The notes beneath the pieces were generated by a model. The model saw nothing but the letters and a program-made list of their open reading frames with translations, was not told where the DNA came from and searched no databases. From Sweltsa coloradensis (Eukaryota > Arthropoda > Insecta > Plecoptera > Chloroperlidae), in NCBI GenBank assembly GCA_024449915.1, contig JAMZAV010000977.1, positions 62,001 through 126,000 of the forward strand: a DNA stretch of 64,000 nt. Direction: 5' to 3'. The number at the start of each line of letters is the position of its first letter. The first letter of the stretch is position 1. Made by a program: the position numbers and the translations under genes. Positions 22,489 through 33,420 of the stretch are shown here, piece by piece.

Positions 22489-24667
22489 TATTTATTTATT
22501 TATTTATTTATTATTTATTTAACGTATATCCTATTCAGTTATAAAAACTGATTTACAAAGGAGGACTACTAAATAAATCTAATTACATCGATGCAGAAAC
22601 AACAACAATGCATTTAAACACAACAATTTTGTAAATAAATGAAAATAATATAAATAATGTATTTAATTAATGAATCAAATATAAAAAAGGGTGGGGAATG
22701 AAAAGAAAAAGGAAAAAAGGAAAAAAGGAAAAAAAGGAAAAAAGGGGAAAAAAGGAAAAAAATAGAAAAAAATCATTAAAAAAAACATTAAAAAGAAAAA
22801 CGAAAAGAAAAAAACTGATTTATTAGACGATCCCACTCAAACGAATATGATGTTAACCAAAAATAAGGAACAGCAAATCAGGGAGTATAATCAAAAAACT
22901 TTCGCGGAAGAAACCACCGAACGCGAATCTTTATTCTTGTGTTCAATCTTCATTTTTGTGTTCAAATCTTGATAACAGTTTAGTCCAAAAAAAATCTTGA
23001 CTCTAATATATAATTATATCAGGTATATAATTATTTAAAATTGTTCATGTCAAAAACTGATCACAGCAATGATACAGGACACCTAACTCAAGTTGCAAGC
23101 TCCATCAGTTGGCGGTAACCAGACAATCTAGGCAGAAAATATAATTGAAAATACATTGATTTAATCATAATCAAAGCAATAAGGAACAAACAAAGAGAAA
23201 AGCAAAATTATTAATAAGAACTTATGAAGGTAAATCAACATTACACAAATACACAGACAATAACCTACAAATAAATAGTAAAAATCAATTCTTTGCTCTT
23301 TGATTCATTATCATTGCTTCAATTTTACTTTTAAATTGTACAATTCCTAGATCAGTAAACTGGCTACTAATATCATAAGAAATTGAATACCAATAGGATA
23401 CGCCTCTGTACATAAATGACTTTCTAAATGCTTCAGAATTTAATCTAGGAACTTCCAATGAGTTAATTAAAGTAGAATTTATATCACGATCAATAATTTT
23501 AAAAATATCGGGTAGAATACCTAAAAACATATCTTTCAATACTTTGTATGTATTTACTAGCACGCTATACTTCATCCTTTCCTCAATCGTGAAACAATCA
23601 GACTGCAAACCTTGGCTCAAGGGAAATGAATCAAAAAGATGGTCAATTCTCTTCTGTAGTACAACATACTCAGTAGAAGGTCTTACTGCCCAAACCACTA
23701 AGCAATAATCAATAATAGAGTGAATATAAGAATCTACAAGTAACCTCATCATTCTCTCAGTTACAAACCTCTTCATTCTACCTATAATTCCAATTGCTGA
23801 TGATACTTTATTACACACATATTCATAATGTTTCTTAAAATTTAAATTACAATCTAAGAAAACTCCAAGATATTTAAATTCATACACTCTAGAAATTAAC
23901 TTACCATTACAATTTAACGTCAAATGAACATCATTCATGCTTCTATCATTAGCCTTATGAAAAACCATTAAAATTTGTTTTGCTATAATTGATATCAAGT
24001 TCCTAAGTTTTAAACCAATCATCCATCCTCTTTAGAACTTCTTGAAGACGTCCGTAATCTCTTCAACATCCACACCTTCTAAATAAAAGACCAAGTCATC
24101 AGCATATAACATATAATTGATTCATCCCATTATAGTAGATATATCATCTATATAAAGAATAAATAATAGGGGTCCTAATATTGACCCTTGGGGTACTCCA
24201 CAAAATATATTGAATACTTTTGAACTATATTTTGCAAGATTTATAAACATTTTTCTTTTTAAAAAATAATCCGCCAAAATTGACAACAAATAAGGACTTA
24301 CGTTATACCTGGTTTTTAATTTTATTAAAAGAGGTAAAAAAGGTACTGAATCAAATGCTTTTCGAAGATCAACAAAGACAGCTCCAACCTTACCATTACG
24401 TTTATCAATCCATTTATAGATAAAATCTGTAAATGCTAGAAGGGAACTTTGCGTTGACCTGCCTTTCCTGAAACCATGCTGGTTTGCACTTAAACCTTCA
24501 GATGCATCCACTTCATGTAATAACCTCTTGTGTAAAATATTTTCAATAATTTTCCCTATAATTGGAAGAGTTGATATAGGTCGATAAGAATTCCTATCAC
24601 TCTTTTTACCTTTACCCTTATAAATAGGCGTTACCCTTGCCAATTTCAGCTGTGTTGGGAAATCACC
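22489..24667 (-). mobile_element. 5'-truncated LINE inserted in the CASD1-like coding region
   Basis: A minus-strand non-LTR element has RT motifs, a purine-rich 3' UTR ('gggtggggaatgaaaag' then aaaagg repeats) and a (taaa)-type tail at 22489-22520. The flanks TATGCTAC (22480-22487) and TATGCGAC (24668-24675) match at 7 of 8 bases, and I read them as a target site duplication. A second copy of the same 3' UTR lies at 36.18-36.56 kb. The 5' end is truncated within the conserved GDFPTQLKLA block just before RT motif 1. Confidence 0.82.
23285..24667 (-). pseudogene. LINE reverse transcriptase, broken
   Basis: The minus-strand translation shows the RT core in order: LARVTPIYKGKG, SYRPISTLPIIGKIIE, GFRKGRSTQSSLLAF, VFVDLRKAFDSVPF and GVPQGSILGPLLF (24122-24667). 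The LYADDLV catalytic box follows near 24090-24110, and the thumb-like C-terminus (23285-24022) has YLGVFLD. In-frame stops separate the YADD box from both flanking parts, so the enzyme is dead. This resembles the Jockey/CR1/L2 group. Confidence 0.85.
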
Positions 24668-24730
24668 TATGCGACGCTGTGTAATACCCGGGACGAGTAC
24701 CAGATACATCCCAAACTTGTTTTTCTCCCA
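24650..24730 (+). CDS. CASD1: CASD1-like gene 1, exon 10 (partly LINE-derived, donor doubtful)
   Basis: After tttcag at 24649 there are 27 phase-0 codons ending TLCNTRDEYQIHPKLVFLP. CN...HP matches the family loop (CNELHP in vertebrates), and FLP is identical to the exon end of gene 2 (HRVFLP). The first six codons lie within sequence that is antisense LINE reverse transcriptase, so acceptor and exon start appear to be supplied by the transposon. The expected donor gtaagt after CCA reads gaaagt, leaving no GT in phase. The exon could be mis-spliced or the base may be an error. Confidence 0.6.
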
Positions 24731-24886
24731 GAAAGTTGCATCTTCATGATTGTCCGGTTACAAAACTAGACAAACAATGGCTTGTCTTCAATCTTCATTC
24801 GTTTCATTGTAAAGGTAAAGTGCTGAACGTTCTTAGTCACAACACACCACTCCTCACATCAATTCATATCGTCCATATCGTTACAG

Positions 24887-25165
24887 ATAATCGCCTACGT
24901 CATCATGCGCAACATCAGCCACTGTCTTCGTTCTCGCTACTCCGTCTTCTTCGCGTGGTTCGGCCGCATCTGGTTGGAGTTGTTGATCGGTCAGTACCAC
25001 ATCTGGCTGGCGGCCGACTCACAAGGAGTCCTGATCCTCATACCTGGTTACCCTGTTCTCAACACCGCGGTAACAACCTTCATCTTCGTCTGTGTCGCGC
25101 ACGAGATGCACGAGGTCACTGTGGCTATTCAACACTTTGCCGTTCCAAACGATAGAGACTTTTAG
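24887..25165 (+). CDS. CASD1: CASD1-like gene 1, exon 11 (C-terminal membrane segments)
   Basis: The exon follows ttacag in phase 0 and encodes IIAYVIMRN, then [38 protein letters not shown] and FIFVCVAHE. All are diagnostic of the Cas1 acyltransferase C-terminal region (vertebrate [26 protein letters not shown]). The stop is TAG at 25163. The protein ends about 20-25 residues short of vertebrate CASD1 and lacks a last hydrophobic helix. The stop is immediately followed by the terminal inverted repeat of a foldback element. Confidence 0.93.
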   Translation: [92 protein letters not shown]

Positions 25166-26619
25166 ACCGAGAGCTTGTGACAGTTTCTATTACCTCATAA
25201 GGTACATATGTTTTGACCATTGGATTAGAAGCGGAAATTCATGTGATTTTCAAAAATGCGCGTCTTACGAGTCAAATTGGGGGCGTTCACCCGTCAGACG
25301 CCCTCTAAGTGGGCCCCAAAAAGTGTCAAATCTGCCCCTATTAAGTATACATGATTAGAACACAAGAAAATTTATAGAAGACGTTAGCACAAAATAAAAT
25401 ATTACTCGTCAGACGGGCTGCGATGGGCCGCGTTGACCCATCAGACGCCCCCAAAGTGGGCCCCCAAAAAAGTCAACTCTGCCTTATTAGGTAAACTTGA
25501 TTCAAACATACGTCATTATATAGTGAAAATTACCAGAAAAACGAATATTACTCGTCAGACGGGCTGCGTTGGGCTGTTGACCCACAGACGCCTCCATCAA
25601 AGTGCCCCCCCCCCAAAAAAAAGTAAAATCTGCCCTCAATAGGTATACATGATTCAAACATACGTCATGTTATAGAAAAAACTACCAGGAAATCGTGTAT
25701 CACTCGTCAGACGAGCTGCGTTGGGACTTTGACCATTAGATAACCCCCAAAGTGGGCCCCCAAAAAAGTCTAATCTGCCCTTATAGGGTAGCCTATACAA
25801 TGATTTAAACACGTCATTTTACAGAAAAAGTTACCAGGAAAACGAATATTACTCTTCAGACGAGCTGCGTTGGGTCTTTGACCCGTTAAGTAACCCCCGA
25901 AGTGGGCGCTCAAAAAAGGTCGATTTTGTCCCCATAGGTAGAGGTACGTGTATTTCGCTACTGACGATAAAACCGAAATAGGTGAAAATCATTCAATTTT
26001 AAAATATGAGCATGAATTGATCAAATCTAGAACAGAAAATGCCAAAATTGAATCACCGCCAAACAGCGAAATATGTGTAAATTACACAATAACACCGAAA
26101 TTCACAAAAATCGTGTTTTTAACGACGAAAAGCACTAAAAATGGGAATTTTTGTTTAATTAAGGTGTAATTTTCACTATTGTATGAGTACAGTTCAATCA
26201 ACAAAAGGTGTTATAAAATAACTATCAGAAAAAATTATGAATTTATTTAGTCTTAGTAACTAAAACCAGTCTGTTTATAAGTACATTCAAACTTGTTTGA
26301 TATGTGGCTAGAATAATACGACAGTCGCGAGCGAATAACTACATGCATATAAATTGGTAAATATAGATAAAACCGCTGAAATAGAGCTTTAAACCAATAA
26401 CACCGAAATCTCCAATTTTAAAAACGAAATTTACTACAAAATAAAACCACTTTCACGGAACCTAAACCCATAGGGTATACATAATTCAAACATACGTCAT
26501 TTTATAGAGTCAGTTACCAAGAAATCGAATATCACTCGCCAGATGGGTTACGTCTTGCGTTGGGGCTTTGACCCGTTAGGTAAACTCCAAAGTGGGCTCC
26601 AAAGATGTCAAATCTGCCC

Positions 26620-27047
26620 TTAAGACTGTTTGCCAAGCTCGGGCCAACGTTTTTTACCATGTTAAATGCCCATTTAAAAACACGCTTGATGGTCAAATCC
26701 AGCTAATTTCACATACAGAATGTACCGCTTTTTTACCTTTAATTTTTATCCAAAAAATCTGCATTTTTGGGAGGCTGTTCAGAAAGGATGAGCGTGTGTC
26801 GCTATCAAAGCACATTTTGAGATTTCAAATAATTATCTCCTATACAAAATTGGGAAATTACTTCAAATTAACTGTTTGGTGTCATATTTAAGGTCATTTA
26901 ATAAGAAAAGTGAGAAATATTAAAAAATGTGCCTAGATACCCCCTAAAACACATTCTTGGTGCAAAGCAGTGATCCAGAGTCCAGACTTTACCTCTGCGC
27001 TCTGCGTCAAAGCCTGGTTTTCTCGAGCTTAGCCAACAGTCTTAAGG
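26620..27047. mobile_element. Nested TIR element (~430 bp)
   Basis: 'ttaagactgtttgccaagct' at the left is inverted at the right as 'gcttagccaacagtcttaa'. The element sits inside the 5-kb foldback element. TTAA at both outer edges may be the target duplication. The internal 99-codon ORF has no recognisable motif. Confidence 0.7.
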
Positions 27048-28046
27048 TACACATGATTGAAACATACGGCATTCTATAGTAAAAGTGACCATTAAAAAGA
27101 ATTATACTCATCATTATTTCATCATATTTGGTATTTTTGTAAATCTTAGTTTTATTGTAGGCGACAATGACGCTGTAAAATTGGTTTCATAGACAGAAAT
27201 TAAAAAAATGCAATTATGTCTATATAGAGATGTTAAATACAGACCAAGATGGTTCCTCTATGATCTGTCCTCTTCGTCACTTGATGAGATTATGCAATGC
27301 GATTTAGAAGTAGAGGATTTCGATGAGGATGATGATGACATAGATGTTGTGAACAACAACAACAATAACAGTTTTATTTTTTCACAATTTATTTCTTTTA
27401 ATCCTCAATTGTTTTTACTGAAAAGTATTTGCATGTTTCAACGCATATAAAATATTATTACGTATGTTATGATACAATGATGATTACAAATAAAGTTTTA
27501 AAGCGTTCAAGCATACAGTGATCACGAATGTGGTAAAAGTTTTGATATTTGAAGTTTATTATACCAAACCAATTTATATATTCTAATCTTCAATTGTTTG
27601 TAACTTATAAACACTATTTGCATGATTAAATTTAAATATTAAAAATTCTTATTTATGATATGATAATGATTACTTCTGAAGATTACTATGATAAAAACTT
27701 CAAACATACTGTGATAACGAATGTATGGAAGTTTTGATGTTTGGGGTTAATTATGACATACCAATTTATATATTCTAACCCTCAATTGTTTGTAACCTAT
27801 AAAAACTATTTGCATGAATCAACACATATTAAAGATTATTGCTTAATAGGTTATCATATGATGATAATTACTTACTTTACTTATGATAACTATGATCAAA
27901 TTACTTATTTGATAAAAGTAAATGATTGTCAATGATTATCTTGTATCGTTATACAAAATGCCAAAGTTTAAGCTAATCTGTGATTTAAAAGTCAGAAATC
28001 GTATAGTATCACGTAACAAACAGTAAATTAAACACAACAAATCAAA

Positions 28047-28628
28047 TCAAAAGATCTTAAGTGGAACAAACACACAGATTTCATTCGTGCAAAGGCCGTT
28101 CGACAGTTATATTTTATTGCTCGAAATCTGGCAAATGCCCAAGTCAATGTAAAGAGAACAGTGTATCTTGCACTAGTAAGACCACAACTAACGTATGCTT
28201 GTCCTGCTTGGAATCCAACTTCAGAAACCAACAAAATCAAATTAGAGCGTGTGCAGAGTAGAGCTACTAGATTAATTGCAAAAATGTCAAGTCACCAAAA
28301 TTCAAGTGCCACAGCAAGAAGAAAAACTTTGAAAATCCCAACTTTAGAAGAGTATAGAAAAACGACAGATCTTCAATTTCTTTGGGGAATGCTTCATGGT
28401 ACAACTGACCTCAACCCATTTCACAGGATTCAAATCTGCAATCGTGGAAGAGAGTACGGACGTGGTGTCACCATGAAACCTCCCCAGGCAAGAACTTCGT
28501 CCTATCAACAAGGATATTTCTACCGGAGTTGCAGATTATGGAATGATTTGCCGGTGGACATCCGTGAACTACACACTCGGAGCCATTTCAAATCTGCACT
28601 AAAAAATTTCTTTTCTGGTGTATCCTGA
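28047..28628 (+). pseudogene. LINE reverse transcriptase C-terminal fragment
   Basis: The open frame from about 28047 encodes DLKWNKHTDFI, LYFIARNLA, LVRPQLTYACPAWNP, LERVQSRATRLI and SCRLWNDLPVDIRELH, then FKSALKNFF and a stop. This is the standard C-terminus of Jockey/CR1-type LINE ORF2. A 3' UTR ends in (aataaa)n near 28850-28870. The element is 5'-truncated but the remaining 190 codons are intact, which implies a fairly recent insertion. Confidence 0.88.
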
Positions 28629-30479
28629 TAATTTTATTCTATTCACAATACCATTCATGTTTGTCATAATTTTATCACCCTCACTTTTTACATGTCTACA
28701 CACACATTGTTTTCTATTATTGTATAATGTATTTTTAATTAATTTAATTGCAATGTATTAGTATTAGTATTGAGTAGGTTGCTAGACACTAAAATGTGAA
28801 TGGGGCTATGCCCTCTTTTAGCAACCTATAACACATCAATGTGTTAAAACAATAAATAAAAATAAATAAAACTCTTCATTGGTAAAAAAAACAAAAAAAA
28901 CAACAGTTTACATGCAGTTTACACCCTAACATACTATACATACACCATTTTTGTTTAAATAATGACCATAAGACGAAGTATAACATGTGTTGCTGATTTA
29001 TTCATCGATCTAGATATTCCCCCCCAAAAAAGTGTTAGTTGCAGGGCTCAAAGACCCAAAAAATGCATAAACATCATGACTACTTATTATCCACAAATCC
29101 GATTAAATCCAACATAATTTCGTAAGTATTCCAGACAAAACATTTTTTAATCTTTTTGGGGGGAAGTAGCGGGTAAGGGCCCAACACAGCCAGTCTGACG
29201 ATCGATATTCTTTTCCGAGGTAAATGTTTCTATAAAATACCATATTTTTCAATCATATTTAATTTATGGGGGCAGAGATGATCATTTTTAGTGCCCAATT
29301 CCGGGGCCGTCTGACGGGTCAAAGACGCAACGCAGATCATCTGACAACTCGTTTAAGTCCTCCTGGTATCTTTAACTATAAAGTGACGTATGTTTGAATC
29401 ATGAATACCTAATGAGGTCAGATTTGACCTTTTCATGGGCCCACTTCGGGGGCGTTTGACGGGTCAAAGCCCCAACGCAGCCCACCTGACGAGTAATATT
29501 CGTTTTTCTGGTAACTGCCTCTAAAAATGACGTATGTTTGAATGATGTATATCCTACAGGGGCAGATTTGACCATTTGAGAGGCCCACTTTGGGGGTTAT
29601 CTAACGGGTCAAAGCCCTAACGCAGCTCGTCTGACGAGTGATATTCGTTTTCCTGGTAACTTTGTTATAACATGACATATGTTTGAATCATGTATATTGT
29701 TTGAGGGCAGATTTGACTTTTTTGGAGGGCCCACTTTGGGGGGATCTGCGGGGTCAACGGCTTAACGCAGCCCGTCTGACGAGTCATATTTGTTTTTTTG
29801 ATAATTTTCACTATAAAATGACGTATGTTTTAATCACTTATACCTTATGAGGGCAAAGTTTCCTTTTTTGGCCCACTTTGGGGGCGTCTGACGAGTCAAC
29901 GGCCAACGCAGCCCGTCTGGCGAGTGATATTAATTTTTGGGCTAACTTCTTAAATAAAGTTTTATATGTTTAAATCATGTTTACTTAATGGGGGCAGATT
30001 TGACCCCTTTTGGGGCCCACTATGGGGGCGTCTGAAGGGTAAACGCCCCCACGTTCACTTGTAAGACGGGCATTTTTGAAAATGACGAATTTCTGCTTCT
30101 ATTCCAATAGTCAAAACATATGTACCTTATGAGGTAATAGAAACTGGCACTGGCTCTCCGTCTATTATTTTAATGAACGTTCTTACTCTAATGGTTATAC
30201 TTGGGAAAGTGTTAATTTTATACAATGATTGTGATGACCATTTATGATCTAATTGATCTTTGTGGAAAGATTGATCATTAGGTATACGTGTTATGTAATC
30301 ACCGACCCTTTTTTACCATCGTCATCCTTCCAGCCACACGAAAAGGAAGCAAATAGTTCAAACCGATTGGGTGAAGCAAGCAATTATGTATGTTATGTAA
30401 GAAACAATTTATAATATTAGGTATGCAATATTTTTAATGGAAATAAAACTTTGCGTGACTCTTCTTACCTGACTGAGCA

Positions 30480-30590
30480 TTCTTTTTCCAAAAGGCATTT
30501 TTTTAATTTCTTGGTTGCCATTTGGCCTGACGAATGCACCGGCTACCTTACAAGATATGTGTTATATGGTTTTTGCTATTTTTGTGAAGT
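30480..30590 (+). pseudogene. Ty3/gypsy-type reverse transcriptase scrap
   Basis: One frame reads LPFGLTNAPATLQDMC, the classic gypsy/retrovirus-type RT motif. It extends for only about 30 codons without further RT motifs in frame. It is a short relic. Confidence 0.7.
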
Positions 30591-30663
30591 TTAGTTAGTG
30601 CTTCTGAAATCTTCAGGTAATAAGCATTTGTGCTGAATACTTGTCTTATATGCTTCGTTTGCA

Positions 30664-30985
30664 GATTATTGCCTTCATCCTCCTTTGCAATCTCCTCGAT
30701 TTCCAAGGTTTTTAAAACTACATCTGCTTCGCGTGGTTCGACTGGCTGGTTGGCATTGGTCAGTACTATTTCTAGCTGGCAGCCGACTCACAAGAAGTCC
30801 TCATCCTTATACCTGGTTACCCTGTTCTCATCACCCGGCGTCACAACCTTCATCTTCGTCTGAGTCGCGCACGTGATCCCTCAACAACCTCCAAAACAAC
30901 TGGAAACTGGTGCCAAGAATCTTTATCGTATTTACTCTGGTGCTTGGCTTCATATGTGTTCACAATGGCAGTAGTTTAGAATCTC
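30664..30985 (+). pseudogene. Decayed third copy of CASD1 last exons
   Basis: After ttgcag the sequence encodes IIAFIL, then after a frame disturbance [31 protein letters not shown] and NLHLRLS/FIFV, plainly homologous to exon 11 of gene 1. At least three stops or frame changes are present (stop in [8 protein letters not shown]; TGA in FIFV*VAH). It continues in another frame as NNLQNNWKLVPRIFIVFTLV, a hydrophobic stretch that could be the final membrane helix missing from gene 1. It lies 500 bp beyond the foldback element, in gene 1 orientation. Confidence 0.88.
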
Positions 30986-31073
30986 ATGCGAATTTCTATT
31001 GAAAATATACCTCTCTCCAACAGTTCTCACACACAACAAGATCAATAAGTAAAATGAGTAAATTTTTATTAAA

Positions 31074-31750
31074 GTCCCCACTCAGTCACATAACACTGAC
31101 GTTCAGTGGGGGACATTAAATTGAAAGAAAACAAAGCTTACCCTGTCGCGAACATCATCGATGATCGAATAGACCAAATACAATACCAAATATTGACCAA
31201 TAGAGACTGGTGCTTTAAATAGAAAACACCGACTAAAGAAACTGGAGACGAATCAACATGGCTTATTCTGTGATTCTTTACGTGTGTGTGTTTGTACGTC
31301 AAAAATCAGCCGAATCGCTGATTAGATTATCCTGAAAAGTCTAAACAGACATCCGGTAGGAGTTAACTGAGAACTGCTAACAAATTCTGCTAGATCGATT
31401 TCGGTTTAAACCTACACAAAATAATACATTGAAAATGTGTGGGAATCTTTTAAACGACAATGGTTTTGTTTTTGAAAAAATACTTTTTGTTTGTTATTTG
31501 CCAGTCTGTGAAAATGCAGTTCCCAAATGTGTTTCGAATCTTGCACACTCCCAATTTCAAAAAAAAACTTGCAAACTTTACACGTATTTCGTACTGGCTA
31601 CTGGCTTGGTTATGGCCTCGTTGCTAGGACCGCTCCAAAGTCACCGTTTACACGTTCTAAAGTCAATAAATGGTGGACGATAGCCTAAAGCGGGATTTAA
31701 ACGATGGGACTTATTGCATTGAAAGCAGAGACCAGACCGAAATCCATACA
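31074..31750 (-). mobile_element. SINE, inverted and degraded copy
   Basis: The tail module ('cagtgggggacatt' inverted) lies at 31074-31130. Body sequence ('cgttgctaggaccgctccaa') and a degraded head ('gcattgaaagcagagacc') lie at 31610-31735. The copy is longer than the others and interrupted by unrelated AT-rich sequence. Confidence 0.65.
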
Positions 31751-32225
31751 CTAAAAAAAAATACCATAGTGCTTATTTGAATTGGTATTTAATTTCTAGC
31801 ACTCAATCGTCTTGAATCTGGATGTGACTTCAAGAAATTGGCGAGGTGAAGACTAGCATTACATTTCAATGGGATCAAATAAGGTTAAAATAAAACATTT
31901 CTGCACTTAAAAAATGAGAGATTATTTTTTCCCATTGGTACAAGGTTGTTATACAATAAAGTTTCGTATTAAGTTCATAAGGAAAAATACAAAATCGTTG
32001 TTAGACGAGTGAACGAGTCATATATTGAGTACCTGCTAACATTCCATTTCCACATCCTACATTAGGCTTTATCCAGCATGGGTCATTCCTCCCTAGTCTA
32101 TCATAGGTTAGAGTGGCGCATTATGGTCCAACAGTTGATGCGCCCTTTAAAACATATCACCATATCATATATATATAAAAACATATCATTTATACCTTAT
32201 ATATCCAGCAATTTCATGCTTATGT
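31751..32225 (+). other. Unassigned intergenic stretch
   Basis: AT-rich with no recognisable gene; a short (at)n run lies near 32165. Confidence 0.5.
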
Positions 32226-32813
32226 TCACAAGGACTTAACAAAAGAATCGCTCACTAATCTAACGACTTTGGCGTCCGAAATATTTGCTGCCAACCAGTG
32301 CCGGGCTGCGCCGGTCATGTGCATGCGAGCAGACTTGAGCATGAACGATTCAGGCCACCGGTGTAGCTTAGCTAACGTCTCCATTGATCGCAACCATTCC
32401 GTGGCCAATCCACAATTGCCATCACCCGCAAAATCTCCAATGGATTTGGTGAGATCCGGCATGATCTGGTACTGCGACTCGGGAACCGGTGTGGGGCAAC
32501 TTGATGCCTGAGAAAACACACCTAAACGGTTGATCAAGTCCATCATAACCTGATCCCAGCGTCGTTCTTCTACCATCAGGCGGAATAATGCTTCAGTGGA
32601 CGAAACATTATTTTCTGGTAGGTCTACTTGTGGCATCATTGGTACAGTATCGGTATTTACAATTCCAAACGTAGGCCTAGTTATGCCTGGATAACCAGAT
32701 GCATTTACATTTTCATTACCTCCTAACTCTAATTGGCTAGTACAGGCATCAGCTAAGGCGGCCAAAAGATTTGGTTCTCCTTCCGCCATAGTGTCACACA
32801 AAATGCAATGCAA
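32226..32813 (-). CDS. Retrotransposon gag-like protein (isolated ORF)
   Basis: An intact 195-codon ORF begins MHCILCDTMAEGEPNLLAAL. Its C-terminal half reads IGDFAGDGNCGLATEWLRSM, WPESFMLKSARMHMTGAARH and WLAANI. The pattern F-G-D-(x)n-A-x-x-W-L-(x)n-L-x-G-x-A-x-x-W belongs to the retrotransposon gag (capsid N-terminal) family of Ty3/gypsy elements. It lacks a zinc knuckle, and no protease or RT is adjacent on the minus strand. It could be a truncated element, an exon of a larger gag gene or a co-opted gag. It may start at the later ATG (MAEG). Confidence 0.65.
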   Translation of the reverse strand: MHCILCDTMAEGEPNLLAALADACTSQLELGGNENVNASGYPGITRPTFGIVNTDTVPMMPQVDLPENNVSSTEALFRLMVEERRWDQVMMDLINRLGVFSQASSCPTPVPESQYQIMPDLTKSIGDFAGDGNCGLATEWLRSMETLAKLHRWPESFMLKSARMHMTGAARHWLAANISDAKVVRLVSDSFVKSL

Positions 32814-33420
32814 AACAAGATTTGACAGATTTTTGCTGTCACAAGTTTAGGCCTAGTGTAGGCCAATGAAATAATGATGTACCATATTTATATGCCTAAG
32901 ATTGATCATCCCTTGCATTTGATTCGTACGAGCAAGTACATTACAAAACATCCGACAATATTACTGAGGTCGAGGTCCATCCATTCAAGTTTTATTCAAC
33001 ATTGACAGTTCAAATGCAATAGCAGACGACACACAGCTGTCACGAGAGTTGTGAATGTTGGAATACGGAAGCTAGACTCACAATGCTTTTCTTACGTTTG
33101 GCATCGCTGTACGACGGACGGTCAGACAATTGGAGCTAGTTTCGCGCGTCTAGCAGGCGTACCAACATAAGAACGAGACGTAGCAAAACGGGCGAAGCCA
33201 AGATTTTCCGCCAAAACGAGTAGGGCCTTAGATTAATGACTTGCCTAACGACTTCTAACAAGGGTGGGCCTACTATTGAACACAAAATACATTCGGATGC
33301 ACTGTTCGGACACAAAAAAAAAGTTTATAAACACAACTCGAATCAAAACTTGCGGACGTAAACGGCGGGCGGCGACTTGTGCTTGAGTAGACAAAAGTGC
33401 ATCACTACTTCTGCGTCTAT
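32814..33420 (-). other. Sequence upstream of gag-like ORF
   Basis: No ORF and no second LTR copy is found in the window. It could hold a solo promoter or LTR for the gag ORF, but nothing in the sequence shows this directly. Confidence 0.35.

Larger units (their letters stand above)
25166..30170. mobile_element. ~5-kb foldback element with inverted terminal arrays
   Basis: The left end ('gaccgagagcttgtgacag', 'tattacctcataaggtac') is inverted at the right end ('gtaccttatgaggtaata', 'gaaactggcactggctctcc'). Inward from each end lie arrays of a ~145-155-bp unit containing 'cgtcagacgggctgcgttgg', 'caaagtgggcccccaaaaaa' and 'gattcaaacatacgtca'. There are about five to six units on the left (25.25-26.6 kb) and about seven on the right (29.15-30.1 kb) in opposite orientation. 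The interior holds a nested TIR element and a LINE fragment. No transposase is recognised. Confidence 0.82.

Noticed and set aside
24736..25155. A + strand ORF of 139 codons over exon 11
   Set aside because: It is out of frame with the CASD1 exon, which fills 24887-25165 in another frame with strong homology. The N-terminal part is intron.
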